This document shows positions 7,046-14,078 of a stretch of DNA of 27,134 nucleotides, one piece after another. The translations under genes and the position numbers were made by a program. Every line of letters starts with the position of its first letter. Within the stretch, counting starts at the first letter, position 1. The DNA lies in assembly GCA_002430835.1 (NCBI GenBank), contig DJDA01000072.1:1-27134 (forward strand), read 5' to 3'. The stretch comes from Brevundimonas sp. UBA5936. Lineage in GTDB: Bacteria > Pseudomonadota > Alphaproteobacteria > Caulobacterales > Caulobacteraceae. Under the pieces are notes generated by a model. That model saw only the letters and a program-made list of their open reading frames with translations. It searched no databases and was not told the DNA's origin.

Positions 7046-7432
7046 CGCAAGTTCGCCCCCTTGCTCCTGGCGCTCATTCTCGGGGTCGGTTTCGCCCAAC
7101 CGGCCTGCGCGATGCAGATCTTCGTCAAGACGCTGACTGGAAAGATGATCACCCTCGATGTCGAGGGAAACGACACGATTGAAGTCGTAAAGGTCAAGAT
7201 TCAGGACAGGGAAGGCATCCCGCCGGAACAGCAGATTCTGCTGTTCGCCGGCCGGCAGCTCGAGGACGGCAGAACCCTGGCCGATTACAACATTCAAAGG
7301 GAAAGCACATTGCACCTGGCTCTGAGGACGGTGGCGGCGGTCCCGACGATGTCGCAGTGGACGATGATCTTGCTGGCGCTCGGCTTGGCGGGCGGCGCTG
7401 CTGTTTTCATTCAGAGACGCCGTATCGCCTGA
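7043..7432 (+). CDS. Exported ubiquitin-like protein with IPTL-CTERM sorting tail
   Basis: The predicted precursor has 129 residues. Residues 1-23 form a Sec signal peptide (RKF start, hydrophobic core, PACA end) with cleavage predicted exactly before Met24. Residues 24-95 align without gaps to ubiquitin 1-72: 58 of 72 match the human sequence as I recall it, including MQIFVKTLTGK, GIPP, FAG and QLEDGRTL. In ubiquitin numbering Lys6, 11, 27 and 29 remain; Lys33, 48 and 63 are Arg; Arg42 is Ile, Ile44 Leu and Val70 Ala. Residues 73-76 are TVAA instead of LRGG, so there is no di-glycine. Residues 100-129 are an IPTL-CTERM tail: VPTMSQW (100-106), a hydrophobic helix (107-123) and an RRR cluster. 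Such tails are predicted substrates of exosortase H, which is not in this window. Four of five Arg codons in the core are AGA/AGG. The function is unknown; conventional conjugation is excluded by the missing di-glycine and the export signal. Confidence 0.9.
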   Translation: MRKFAPLLLALILGVGFAQPACAMQIFVKTLTGKMITLDVEGNDTIEVVKVKIQDREGIPPEQQILLFAGRQLEDGRTLADYNIQRESTLHLALRTVAAVPTMSQWTMILLALGLAGGAAVFIQRRRIA

Positions 7433-7492
7433 TCCCCGGCCGGTCAGGAGCGGGTCGGTCGCGGCTGAGAAACAAGCAGGCTCATGAAAGAG

Positions 7493-7522
7493 GCCGCCCG
7501 GTTGATCGCCGGGCGGCTTTTT
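7493..7522 (+). terminator. Terminator between the ubiquitin-like gene and the M14 peptidase gene
   Basis: A perfect 9-bp GC stem GCCGCCCGG/CCGGGCGGC (7493-7501 with 7509-7517) with a 7-base loop is followed by TTTTT on the plus strand. It lies between the convergent genes, 60 bases after the ubiquitin-like stop and 10 bases beyond the peptidase stop. It is strongest for plus-strand transcripts; the minus-strand exit (TCTTTC) is weaker. Confidence 0.85.
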
Positions 7523-7531
7523 CTGTTCTGT

Positions 7532-10321
7532 CTAGCGGGCCGTGTCGCGCGAGGCGGCGGGGCCGTAGAACAGGGCGTTGAACAGCAGGCGGCTGGAGGC
7601 GCGGGCCTGGGCGCGGTTGACCACGTCGGGGCCCAGGACGATGACGCGGCCCTGGCCGTGCTCCAGGTCCAGCACGGCGTCGGCGCCTGACAGCTTGTCC
7701 GAGCCGATGGCCCAGCCGCTGGAGACGGCGACCTGTTGCGGATAGCGCACCAGCGAGGCGCCTTCGCCCGCATGGCGGAAGCCCGCATTGCGGTTGAAGA
7801 AGACATCCATCTGGCGCGGCGCGCCGAAGGTCAGGGGGCGGCTGTTGTCGACCTCGGTCTTCATCACCGCGCCGGGAATGAAGAAGTCGGTCGAGGCTAA
7901 AGGCTTGCCGTCGGCGCCGGTCAGCACGTCCTGCACCGACGCGCCCATGGCGGCGGCTAGGCGGTGGGCCGAGCCGATGGTGACGACGCTGCCGCCCGCG
8001 CGGGCGAAGGCGTCCAGCTGGGGCACGGTCTTCTCGGCGGTGATGTGACCCAGCCAGCTGCGGTATTCGGCGGGGATGCTGTCCGGCGCCGGTTGCGGGC
8101 GCTGGGCGGCGGCGGACAGGTTGGCCGGGATCATGTCCGAGGCGAACAGCAGGACGTCGAAATCCTTGTTCAGGTCGCCCGCATCGAGGCGCTGAGGATA
8201 GACGACCTCGAACGGATACTCGAACTGTTCGAGCATCCACTTGGTCCAGCCCGAGGCCATCGAGCCGCCGTAGCGGTCGACCAGGCCGATGCGGACGGGC
8301 TTCAGCGTGATCCGCTCGCCGCCCGGCGCGCGGGCGACGGCGTGGGCGTTCAGGCCCAGATCGCGCACGGCTGCCTCGATGATCGGCCGGGCCTTGTCGT
8401 CGGCCGGGATCCACAGGGCGCCGGGCGCCAGGGTCGCCCGGCCCGCGCGGGTCTCGCCTTCCTGCCAGTAGACCGGCACGCCCGCCGCCAGCAGGCGGTT
8501 GGTCAGGATGTAGCCGTTGACCGGCGCATGATCGATCAGCCAGCCGGCGCGGCCGCTGCCTTCGATCTTGCCGGGCGGCGGGGCCATGACGTCGGCGACG
8601 CGCTCGGTCGGCGCCTCGAAGCCGTCGAGGATGCGGTCGAACTGGACCCCCATCTGCAGCGCCAGGGTGTAGCCCGTGGCGTCATAGGGCAGGGCGGGCG
8701 GGCCGCCCGGGTATTGCAGGTCGTGGGGGTGGTCCTGCGGCTCGAACATGTCCAGCACATGCGGGCGATAGGCCTGGGCCGTCTTCACCACATAGGAGCC
8801 GGCCGGATAGGTCTTGCCGTCCACGGTGAAGGCGCGCGTCGCCCGCTCGACGTCGACGCCGGTCTTGATCAGGCTGTTCAGGAAGGCGACGGCGGTGGGC
8901 AGGTCGGCCTGATCGGCCGGGATGACATAGCCGCGCGGATCGCGCCGGGCCGGGTCGCGCATGATGCGCTCATACAGGGCCGGATCGACCCCGCGTCGGG
9001 CGTCGACCTGCGTTCCGGCTGCGGCGTTCAGCGCATCCACCGCCGAGGGGGTGAGGCGCCAGGTGTCGGTATTGCCCTTGTCGATGGCGTTCTGGCCCAT
9101 GCGCCAGATGTTGAACAGCGTCCGGTCCTTGTTGCGCGAGGCGTAGTTCAGCACCGCGCGATTGATCGACTGCGAATAGTCGATCGACTGGGCGAAACGC
9201 CAGGTCTGCGGCGCGACCGGCATGGGCAGGTCGTTGCGCGGCAGCTGGTTCTGCGGGATCAGGCTGATCTGGCTGGGCGTCGGGTGGCCGGTGATCTCGG
9301 TCAGCAGGCCGACGGCGTTGTGGAAATAGGTGACGGAGCGCTCCATCCCGTTGTTCCACGTTGAATAGTTGGCCCCGCTGCGCATGGTCGAGCCGGGCTT
9401 GCCCTCCTCGATCAGGCGGCTGTGCATGGCGGCGCCGACCTCGGACAGGGTGCTCATGACCAGCGGGTCGTAGTTGTAATTGAAGGGGTCGCGGAACGGC
9501 GGCATGAAGACCACGGTCCCCGCCGGCGCCGTCTGGTGGTGGTTGTAGATGATCTGCGGGAACCACTCGCGGAAGAACTGCCGGTTGACGTTGGTCGTCT
9601 CGGTCATGGCCGACAGGTAGTAGTCGCGGTTGTTATCGTGGCCGACGTACTTCTGATACAGCACCGGGATGCTGTCGTACTCGCGCTTCAGCGGATCCTC
9701 GTTGCGCATGTACCAGGTCGAAACCAGCTCCCACCCGTCCGGGTTCAGCGGCGCGAACAGGATGACCACGTTGTCCAGGATGCGCTTCGCTTCCGCGTCC
9801 TCGGCCGTCAGCCATTCATAGAGGGCGGCGATCAGGGCCTGCGGCGGCACCGTCTCGGTCGAGTGCAGGCCGCCGTCGATCCAGACTACGGCCTTGCCCT
9901 CGGCGGCCAGGGCGCGGGCCTCCTCCTCGCTGACGCCCTCGGCCTTGGCCAGGCGGCGCGCGATCTCCTGATAGCGGTCGATGTTCGCCAGGTTCTGCGG
10001 CGAGGAGACGACCGAAAGGTACTGCGTCCGTCCTTCGGAGGAGCGGCCGATCTCCAGCAGCTTCATCCGGTCCGACTGTCCGGCCAGGGTGTGCAGATAG
10101 CGCTCGAACTGGGTGTAGGTGATCAGGCGATAGTCCGCTCCGACCTCATGGCCGAACGCCTCCAGCGGCGTGGTCAGGGCGCGGGCGGGCGCCGCGGCCG
10201 TCGCCGGGGCGGCGGAGAGGGCGGTCGCCGCCTCAAGGGCCAGGGCGCTGGTCGACGAGAGGGCCAGGACGGCCAGGCCGGCGGCCAGTCGGCGCGCGGG
10301 ACCAAGAAGGGGACGGGACAT
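7532..10321 (-). CDS. Exported M14 family zinc carboxypeptidase
   Basis: The ATG at 10321 has AGGAG six bases upstream and gives 929 residues. A GTG at 10342 is possible, but then the ribosome site would be inside the gene. A signal peptide covers about 1-28 (STSALA). The catalytic domain holds the zinc ligands HSTE (His153, Glu156), the NPDG motif (193-196), an NNR triplet (230-232), a third-ligand segment YNHHQ (about 259-263) and the catalytic Glu region LLTEITGHP. The roughly 300-residue C-terminal part has an alpha/beta look (RIGLVDRYGG, FDVLLFASD) like the class I amidotransferase-like domains found at the end of long M14 proteins. It probably trims peptides in the periplasm. It faces the ubiquitin-like gene tail to tail and is not in its operon. 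Confidence 0.9.
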   Translation of the reverse strand: MSRPLLGPARRLAAGLAVLALSSTSALALEAATALSAAPATAAAPARALTTPLEAFGHEVGADYRLITYTQFERYLHTLAGQSDRMKLLEIGRSSEGRTQYLSVVSSPQNLANIDRYQEIARRLAKAEGVSEEEARALAAEGKAVVWIDGGLHSTETVPPQALIAALYEWLTAEDAEAKRILDNVVILFAPLNPDGWELVSTWYMRNEDPLKREYDSIPVLYQKYVGHDNNRDYYLSAMTETTNVNRQFFREWFPQIIYNHHQTAPAGTVVFMPPFRDPFNYNYDPLVMSTLSEVGAAMHSRLIEEGKPGSTMRSGANYSTWNNGMERSVTYFHNAVGLLTEITGHPTPSQISLIPQNQLPRNDLPMPVAPQTWRFAQSIDYSQSINRAVLNYASRNKDRTLFNIWRMGQNAIDKGNTDTWRLTPSAVDALNAAAGTQVDARRGVDPALYERIMRDPARRDPRGYVIPADQADLPTAVAFLNSLIKTGVDVERATRAFTVDGKTYPAGSYVVKTAQAYRPHVLDMFEPQDHPHDLQYPGGPPALPYDATGYTLALQMGVQFDRILDGFEAPTERVADVMAPPPGKIEGSGRAGWLIDHAPVNGYILTNRLLAAGVPVYWQEGETRAGRATLAPGALWIPADDKARPIIEAAVRDLGLNAHAVARAPGGERITLKPVRIGLVDRYGGSMASGWTKWMLEQFEYPFEVVYPQRLDAGDLNKDFDVLLFASDMIPANLSAAAQRPQPAPDSIPAEYRSWLGHITAEKTVPQLDAFARAGGSVVTIGSAHRLAAAMGASVQDVLTGADGKPLASTDFFIPGAVMKTEVDNSRPLTFGAPRQMDVFFNRNAGFRHAGEGASLVRYPQQVAVSSGWAIGSDKLSGADAVLDLEHGQGRVIVLGPDVVNRAQARASSRLLFNALFYGPAASRDTAR

Positions 10322-10720
10322 GCGGACTCCTGATGCGTTCACTCGGGGAGCCTTCTGCGAGGCTTGATCGCAGCTTGGCGTTTTCGCGCCGCGGACGCAA
10401 TTTGCGTCGAGCCGGTTCTACGCAGGTCGGATGAGTAATTTTCCTGCGCCGCCTCGGACAATTCGGGAGAGATCGCCCCTTGCCGAAATTTGCTTCGAGC
10501 ATGAGCGAATTTTCAGACTCCAGGCCGGAAAATATTCGTTTCTAGGTCGAAATTCGGCGGCCGATTCATGTCCCGCACGCCTAGACCTTGAGGAGTTCGT
10601 TGGAGGTCAGAGGATTTTCGTTTATTCGCTGCCTCTTCCTTCTGGGCGGGTGGGGATCCTCCATCGGTTTGTAACTGCGGTCCGGCGACGCCGGGCCTGC
10701 AAAGCTGGACGACTTTTTGT
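10322..10720. other. 399-bp divergent intergenic region upstream of the symporter gene
   Basis: This gap separates the divergent M14 peptidase and symporter genes. It is clearly AT-richer than its surroundings between about 10430 and 10560. It holds GCCGAAATTTGC and, some 60 bases on, CGAAATTCGGC as near-inverted copies. An imperfect stem-forming pair, CGAATTTTC and GAAAATATTCG (about 10506-10537), lies between them. Promoters for both genes are expected here but none matches consensus well. The symporter has no obvious ribosome site, so a long leader is possible. Confidence 0.4.
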
Positions 10721-11995
10721 ATGAAACGCTTGTTCGCCTATTTCATCGTCGGAGCGATGATATTGGGGGTTCTCACGGGGTGGGGCCTCAATCATTTCCT
10801 GACGGCTGACGAGGCCTCGGCCGCAGCGTCGAACCTGAATCTGATCACCGACGTCTTCCTGCGCCTGATCAAGATGATCATTGCGCCGCTGGTGTTCACG
10901 ACCCTGGTGGCGGGCATTGCGCACATGGAGGACGCCGCTTCGGTGGGGCGGATCGGCGTCAAGACCATGACCTGGTTCATCGGCGCCTCGATCGTGTCGC
11001 TGGTGCTGGGCCTGGTGATGGTCCAACTGCTGCAGCCGGGCGCGAACATGCACCTGCCCGAAGCCGTGGCGGCCAGCGCGCCGGCGGCTTCGACGGACGC
11101 CTTCTCGCTGCATGGCTTCATCACCCATCTGGTGCCGACCTCGATCTTCGACGCCATGGCCAAGAACGAGATCCTGCAGATCGTGGTCTTCTCGGTTTTC
11201 GTCGGCACGGCGGTCGCCGCCCTGGACGACAAGGCCCCGGCGGTGCTGCACCTGGTCGAACAGGCCGCTTCCATCATGCTGAAGGTGACCGAGTTCGTGA
11301 TGAAGATGGCGCCCTTCGCCATCTTCGCCGCCCTGGCCTCGACCATCGCCACGCAAGGGCTGGAGATGCTGGGCACCTACGCCAAGTTCGTGCTGGGCTT
11401 CTACGGCTCCATGGGCGTGCTGTGGGGCCTGCTGTTCCTGGCCGGCGCCGTGGTGCTGGGCAAGCGCGTCATTCCGCTGTTCCAGGCCATCCGCACCCCG
11501 ACCCTGCTGGCCTTCTCGACCGCCAGTTCGGAAGCCGCCTATCCGCGCATCCTGGAGGCCCTGCCCAAGGTCGGCGTGCGCCGCCGCATCGTCAGCTTCG
11601 TCCTGCCGCTGGGCTATTCGTTCAACTTGGACGGATCGATGCTCTACTGCACCTTCGGCACCATGTTCATCATGCAGGCTCACGGCGTGCAGCTCAGCGT
11701 GTCGCAGCAGATCTTCATGCTGCTGTTGCTGATGGTGACGTCCAAGGGGATCGCCGGCATTCCGCGCGCCTCCCTGGTGGTCATCATGGCGACCCTGACC
11801 TATTTCGGCCTGCCTGAGGCGTGGATCGCCATCGTCCTGGGCGTCGACCACCTGCTCGACATGGGCCGCTCGGCCACCAACGTCGTCGGCAACTCCGTCG
11901 CCGCCGCCGTGGTCGCCAAATGGGAAGGTGAACTGGACGACATCCCCGATCCCTCGGACGAGGTCGATGGAGCTGGGCAACCGGCCGTCGCCTAG
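10721..11995 (+). CDS. Dicarboxylate/amino acid:cation symporter (DAACS family)
   Basis: The 424-residue inner-membrane protein has the layout of GltP/DctA carriers, which take up C4-dicarboxylates or acidic amino acids with Na+ or H+. The serine-rich hairpin HP1 is FSTASSEAAYPR (265-276). The TM7 motif reads YSFNLDGS (299-306) where NMDGT is usual. Hairpin HP2 carries GIAGIPRAS (343-351). TM8 holds DMGRSATNVVGN (380-391), with Arg383 in a position that often discriminates acidic substrates. NLDGS for NMDGT and RS for RT are modest departures, so the substrate is left open. It is monocistronic, with a strong terminator after it. The start ATG lies behind ACTTTTTGT, with no good ribosome site. 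Confidence 0.92.
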   Translation: MKRLFAYFIVGAMILGVLTGWGLNHFLTADEASAAASNLNLITDVFLRLIKMIIAPLVFTTLVAGIAHMEDAASVGRIGVKTMTWFIGASIVSLVLGLVMVQLLQPGANMHLPEAVAASAPAASTDAFSLHGFITHLVPTSIFDAMAKNEILQIVVFSVFVGTAVAALDDKAPAVLHLVEQAASIMLKVTEFVMKMAPFAIFAALASTIATQGLEMLGTYAKFVLGFYGSMGVLWGLLFLAGAVVLGKRVIPLFQAIRTPTLLAFSTASSEAAYPRILEALPKVGVRRRIVSFVLPLGYSFNLDGSMLYCTFGTMFIMQAHGVQLSVSQQIFMLLLLMVTSKGIAGIPRASLVVIMATLTYFGLPEAWIAIVLGVDHLLDMGRSATNVVGNSVAAAVVAKWEGELDDIPDPSDEVDGAGQPAVA

Positions 11996-12016
11996 GCGTT
12001 TTCGCCGCTCATACGG

Positions 12017-12047
12017 AAACGGCGGTCCTGCGAAGGGCCGCCGTTTT
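12017..12047 (+). terminator. Rho-independent terminator after the symporter gene
   Basis: A 12-bp stem (12017-12028 with 12035-12046, one G-T pair) with a TGCGAA loop has an AAA/TTTT flank. It begins 21 bases after the stop codon. Confidence 0.88.
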
Positions 12048-12280
12048 CAATTGCGCCTGTGTCCTCAGTTGCGACGGCTGCATCGTTGGGTGGGGTCGAG
12101 GTGGGGCGCATATGCGTCTTTTGCAGCGAAGCTTAACCCTGAAATGTGAAATTCAAGTCGCAAAAAGCAATAAAGATGCGCTTCCTGTGGATATGCGTTA
12201 AGGTGTCGTTAGTGCTCGGGCGTTGTTTACGTTGAAGATGCGGCCGGCTTCGAGCGAAGCCGTGCGCCAGTCCTGGAGCG

Positions 12281-12961
12281 TTGGCGTTGGAACAAGCTGT
12301 GTGGGAGGCCGGCCGGGCAGGACGCCGGGCCGCAGAGGGGGCGTCGTTCGCCCCGGACAGACGATTGAACCCGGATCGTCGGCGACGGCCATGGACGGCG
12401 CCTGCCGACGACGTCGAGGGACAGCGCAATCGCGCCCTGGCCGCCTGGATCGATCACGAGATGCGCGCCCGCCTGCTGGTCACGCGCACCCTGGAGGTGG
12501 TGTGGCTGAATGAGGCCGCGCGCGCGCTTCAGGAGGACGGCGATTTGTTCGGGGTCGAGGGGGGGCGGCTGTCCACGCGATCACGCGCCTTGCCGCGTCT
12601 GATGGCTCAGGCCCGATCAGATGAGGCGCGGTGTCTGGCGGCGCCGGGATCCGATGGTCGGACCTGGGTGATCTGGGCGCGCGAGGTGGCGTCGGCGCCG
12701 ACCTGCCTGATCGGCCTGACCCTGCAGTGCATCGGCGGCGAAACGCGCTTTCAGGCCCTGATCGAGACCCATCTGCTGTCGCCGTCCGAAGGGCGGATCG
12801 TGGAGATGCTGCTGGCGGGGAACGAGACCGGCCGTATCGCTCAGATCATGGACGTCTCGCTGGAGACGGTCCGATCACATCTCAAGCGGGCCTATCAGAA
12901 GATGGGCGTGCGCAGCCGGGGCGAGTTGTTCGCCCAGGCCCTGGCCTTCGTGGTGCCCTGA
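12281..12961 (+). CDS. LuxR-type helix-turn-helix transcriptional regulator
   Basis: The protein has 226 residues from TTG 12281. A second TTG at 12287 is better spaced (8 bases) from GGAG at 12275-12278 and may be the true start. The C-terminal DNA-binding domain (about 165-218) shows LSPSEGRIVEMLLAGNETGRIA and the recognition helix SLETVRSHLKRAYQKMGV, standard for the LuxR/GerE fold. The N-terminal part contains RLLVTRTLEVVWLNEAARALQ, which resembles the PAS-like sensor of other stand-alone alphaproteobacterial LuxR proteins. No autoinducer domain or receiver Asp is evident. The first 45 residues are Arg-rich and may be partly untranslated. Target genes are unknown. Confidence 0.85.
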   Translation: MALEQAVWEAGRAGRRAAEGASFAPDRRLNPDRRRRPWTAPADDVEGQRNRALAAWIDHEMRARLLVTRTLEVVWLNEAARALQEDGDLFGVEGGRLSTRSRALPRLMAQARSDEARCLAAPGSDGRTWVIWAREVASAPTCLIGLTLQCIGGETRFQALIETHLLSPSEGRIVEMLLAGNETGRIAQIMDVSLETVRSHLKRAYQKMGVRSRGELFAQALAFVVP

Positions 12962-12973
12962 GAAGAAGGCGGC

Positions 12974-13225
12974 CTAGGGCGCGATCGGCGTCGTCAGCGG
13001 GGCAGTCGCCGCCGCAGGCGCTTCGACGGCCTTGTCCATCAGCAGCGGACCCATGGCGAAGGCGGCGACGGCGGCGCCGGCCGACAGGGCCAGAACGGCC
13101 ACCACGCCATAGGCGATCAGCGAGCGCGACCGGCGACGGCGAAACCCGCCCGGCCGCACGTTACGCACCAGCACATAGGGATGATTGCTGAAGGCTTCGG
13201 AGCCGATGATGTTGTGCTGGGACAA
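12974..13225 (-). CDS. Small single-pass membrane protein, hypothetical
   Basis: A TTG at 13225 preceded by GGGAG with a 7-base spacer gives 83 residues. An upstream TTG at 13285 has no such site. The protein has a short polar N-terminus, an RRRRSRS cluster and one transmembrane helix (LIAYGVVAVLALSAGAAVAAF), then an Ala/Pro-rich tail. The positive cluster before the helix suggests an N-terminus in the cytoplasm. I do not recognise a family. It converges tail to tail with the LuxR gene, 12 bases apart. Confidence 0.6.
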   Translation of the reverse strand: MSQHNIIGSEAFSNHPYVLVRNVRPGGFRRRRSRSLIAYGVVAVLALSAGAAVAAFAMGPLLMDKAVEAPAAATAPLTTPIAP

Positions 13226-13312
13226 GAAGACGCTCCCGACTTTTCCTTGAACGGAGCGGCTCAGAGAGCGGTTTCTTGGGGCCAAAGGATGGCGAACGGC
13301 GATCTAACGACG

Positions 13313-13336
13313 ACGGCCGCGCAGGGGCGCGGCCGT
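13313..13336 (-). terminator. Strong GC hairpin upstream of the small membrane protein gene
   Basis: A perfect 9-bp stem ACGGCCGCG/CGCGGCCGT with a 6-base loop lies 63 bases after the stop of the minus-strand lipoprotein gene. The exit on the minus strand has few T residues, so it may terminate poorly or serve as an RNA-stabilising hairpin. Confidence 0.45.
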
Positions 13337-13346
13337 CTGAAAACTG

Positions 13347-13394
13347 CTCAGCTAACGGCCTAGTTTACGGCCCAGCTAACGGCTCAGCTAGAGG
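13347..13394. repeat. Four-unit degenerate 12-bp tandem repeat
   Basis: Consecutive 12-mers are CTCAGCTAACGG (13347), CCTAGTTTACGG (13359), CCCAGCTAACGG (13371) and CTCAGCTAGAGG (13383). They share the pattern YYYAGYTWAMGG apart from the last unit. The array ends 4 bases before the stop codon of the lipoprotein gene and is untranslated. Confidence 0.75.
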
Positions 13395-13398
13395 AGGC

Positions 13399-13929
13399 TC
13401 AGCCCCCGAGCGTGACGTTGGCGGCGCGGCCGCCGCGCGTCTGCACCCGGCGCATCAGCACCATGACGCTGTCATCGGCCTTGACCGGGGCGATCAGGAA
13501 CCAGCTTCCGTCCGGCAGGCCGGAGAAGCGGAAGCCGCCGTCGGCGCAGGGCTCGGCCCGTTCATAGGAGCGATAGTCGGCGCCCTGTTCGCCGGCCGAT
13601 CGGGCGCGCACGACGGCGGCCGGGACGGCGGCGCGATCGGCGGCGCCGTACAGACGGTCGATGCGGGCGCGGGTGTAGCGGGTGTCGGGGATCAGGCCGA
13701 CGTTGCCTGCGCACTGGAAGGCGCGACCGTCCTGGACGAAGGCCACGCGGCCCTCGATCGAGGCCTGGCCTGCGCGGGTCGACCAGGCGAAGTCGTCGGC
13801 GTTGAAGACGGCGGGGCCGACGGCGCTGCCGCCCATCGGGGTCGTGGCGCAGGCGGAAAGGGCCAGACCGCCGATCACGAGGGCGGCCAGCCCCTTGAGG
13901 CGGGCGGGCGAGCGCGAGAAGGTGGTCAT
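13399..13929 (-). CDS. Lipoprotein with carboxypeptidase-regulatory-like C-terminus, hypothetical
   Basis: The ATG at 13929 with GGGAG upstream gives 176 residues. The signal peptide ends in a lipobox (ALSAC; Cys at about residue 27) followed by ATTP. The mature part has two further Cys (FQCAGN and EPCADGG) and ends with a segment FRFSGLPDGSWFLIAPV. That pattern is like the exposed turn of carboxypeptidase-regulatory-like or other beta-sandwich domains (GxFxFxxLPxGxY). The precise family is not recognised. The frame is open upstream to 13995, but without a ribosome site. It is divergent from the threonine ammonia-lyase gene. Confidence 0.65.
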   Translation of the reverse strand: MTTFSRSPARLKGLAALVIGGLALSACATTPMGGSAVGPAVFNADDFAWSTRAGQASIEGRVAFVQDGRAFQCAGNVGLIPDTRYTRARIDRLYGAADRAAVPAAVVRARSAGEQGADYRSYERAEPCADGGFRFSGLPDGSWFLIAPVKADDSVMVLMRRVQTRGGRAANVTLGG

Positions 13930-14078
13930 GAGGGCGGCTCCCGGTTTCAGTTCAGGCGTCGGCCCGGCATGACCTCGCAGGGCGGGGCGAGTCAAGGTTG
14001 CTCGCCGTCGCGCCCTGTTCCAAAAGGGAGCCGTAGACCGGACGAAAGAGGCCGGCCGTAAACAAAATCAGGGACTTC

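Noticed and set aside
7043..10321. Ubiquitin-conjugation operon (E1, E2, JAMM) around the ubiquitin-like gene
   Set aside because: No E1, E2, RING or JAMM gene is present. The adjacent M14 peptidase is a carboxypeptidase on the opposite strand. The ubiquitin-like protein also lacks the di-glycine such systems need.
10431..10724. 97-codon open frame overlapping the symporter start by ATGA
   Set aside because: About half of its codons end in A or T, unlike neighbouring genes. It has no ribosome site and no recognisable domain. The overlap with the symporter is probably chance.
10622..11980. 452-codon minus-strand frame opposite the symporter
   Set aside because: Its His/Asp/Gln/Gly-rich composition is that of an antisense shadow of a membrane protein, and the plus-strand frame has clear family motifs.
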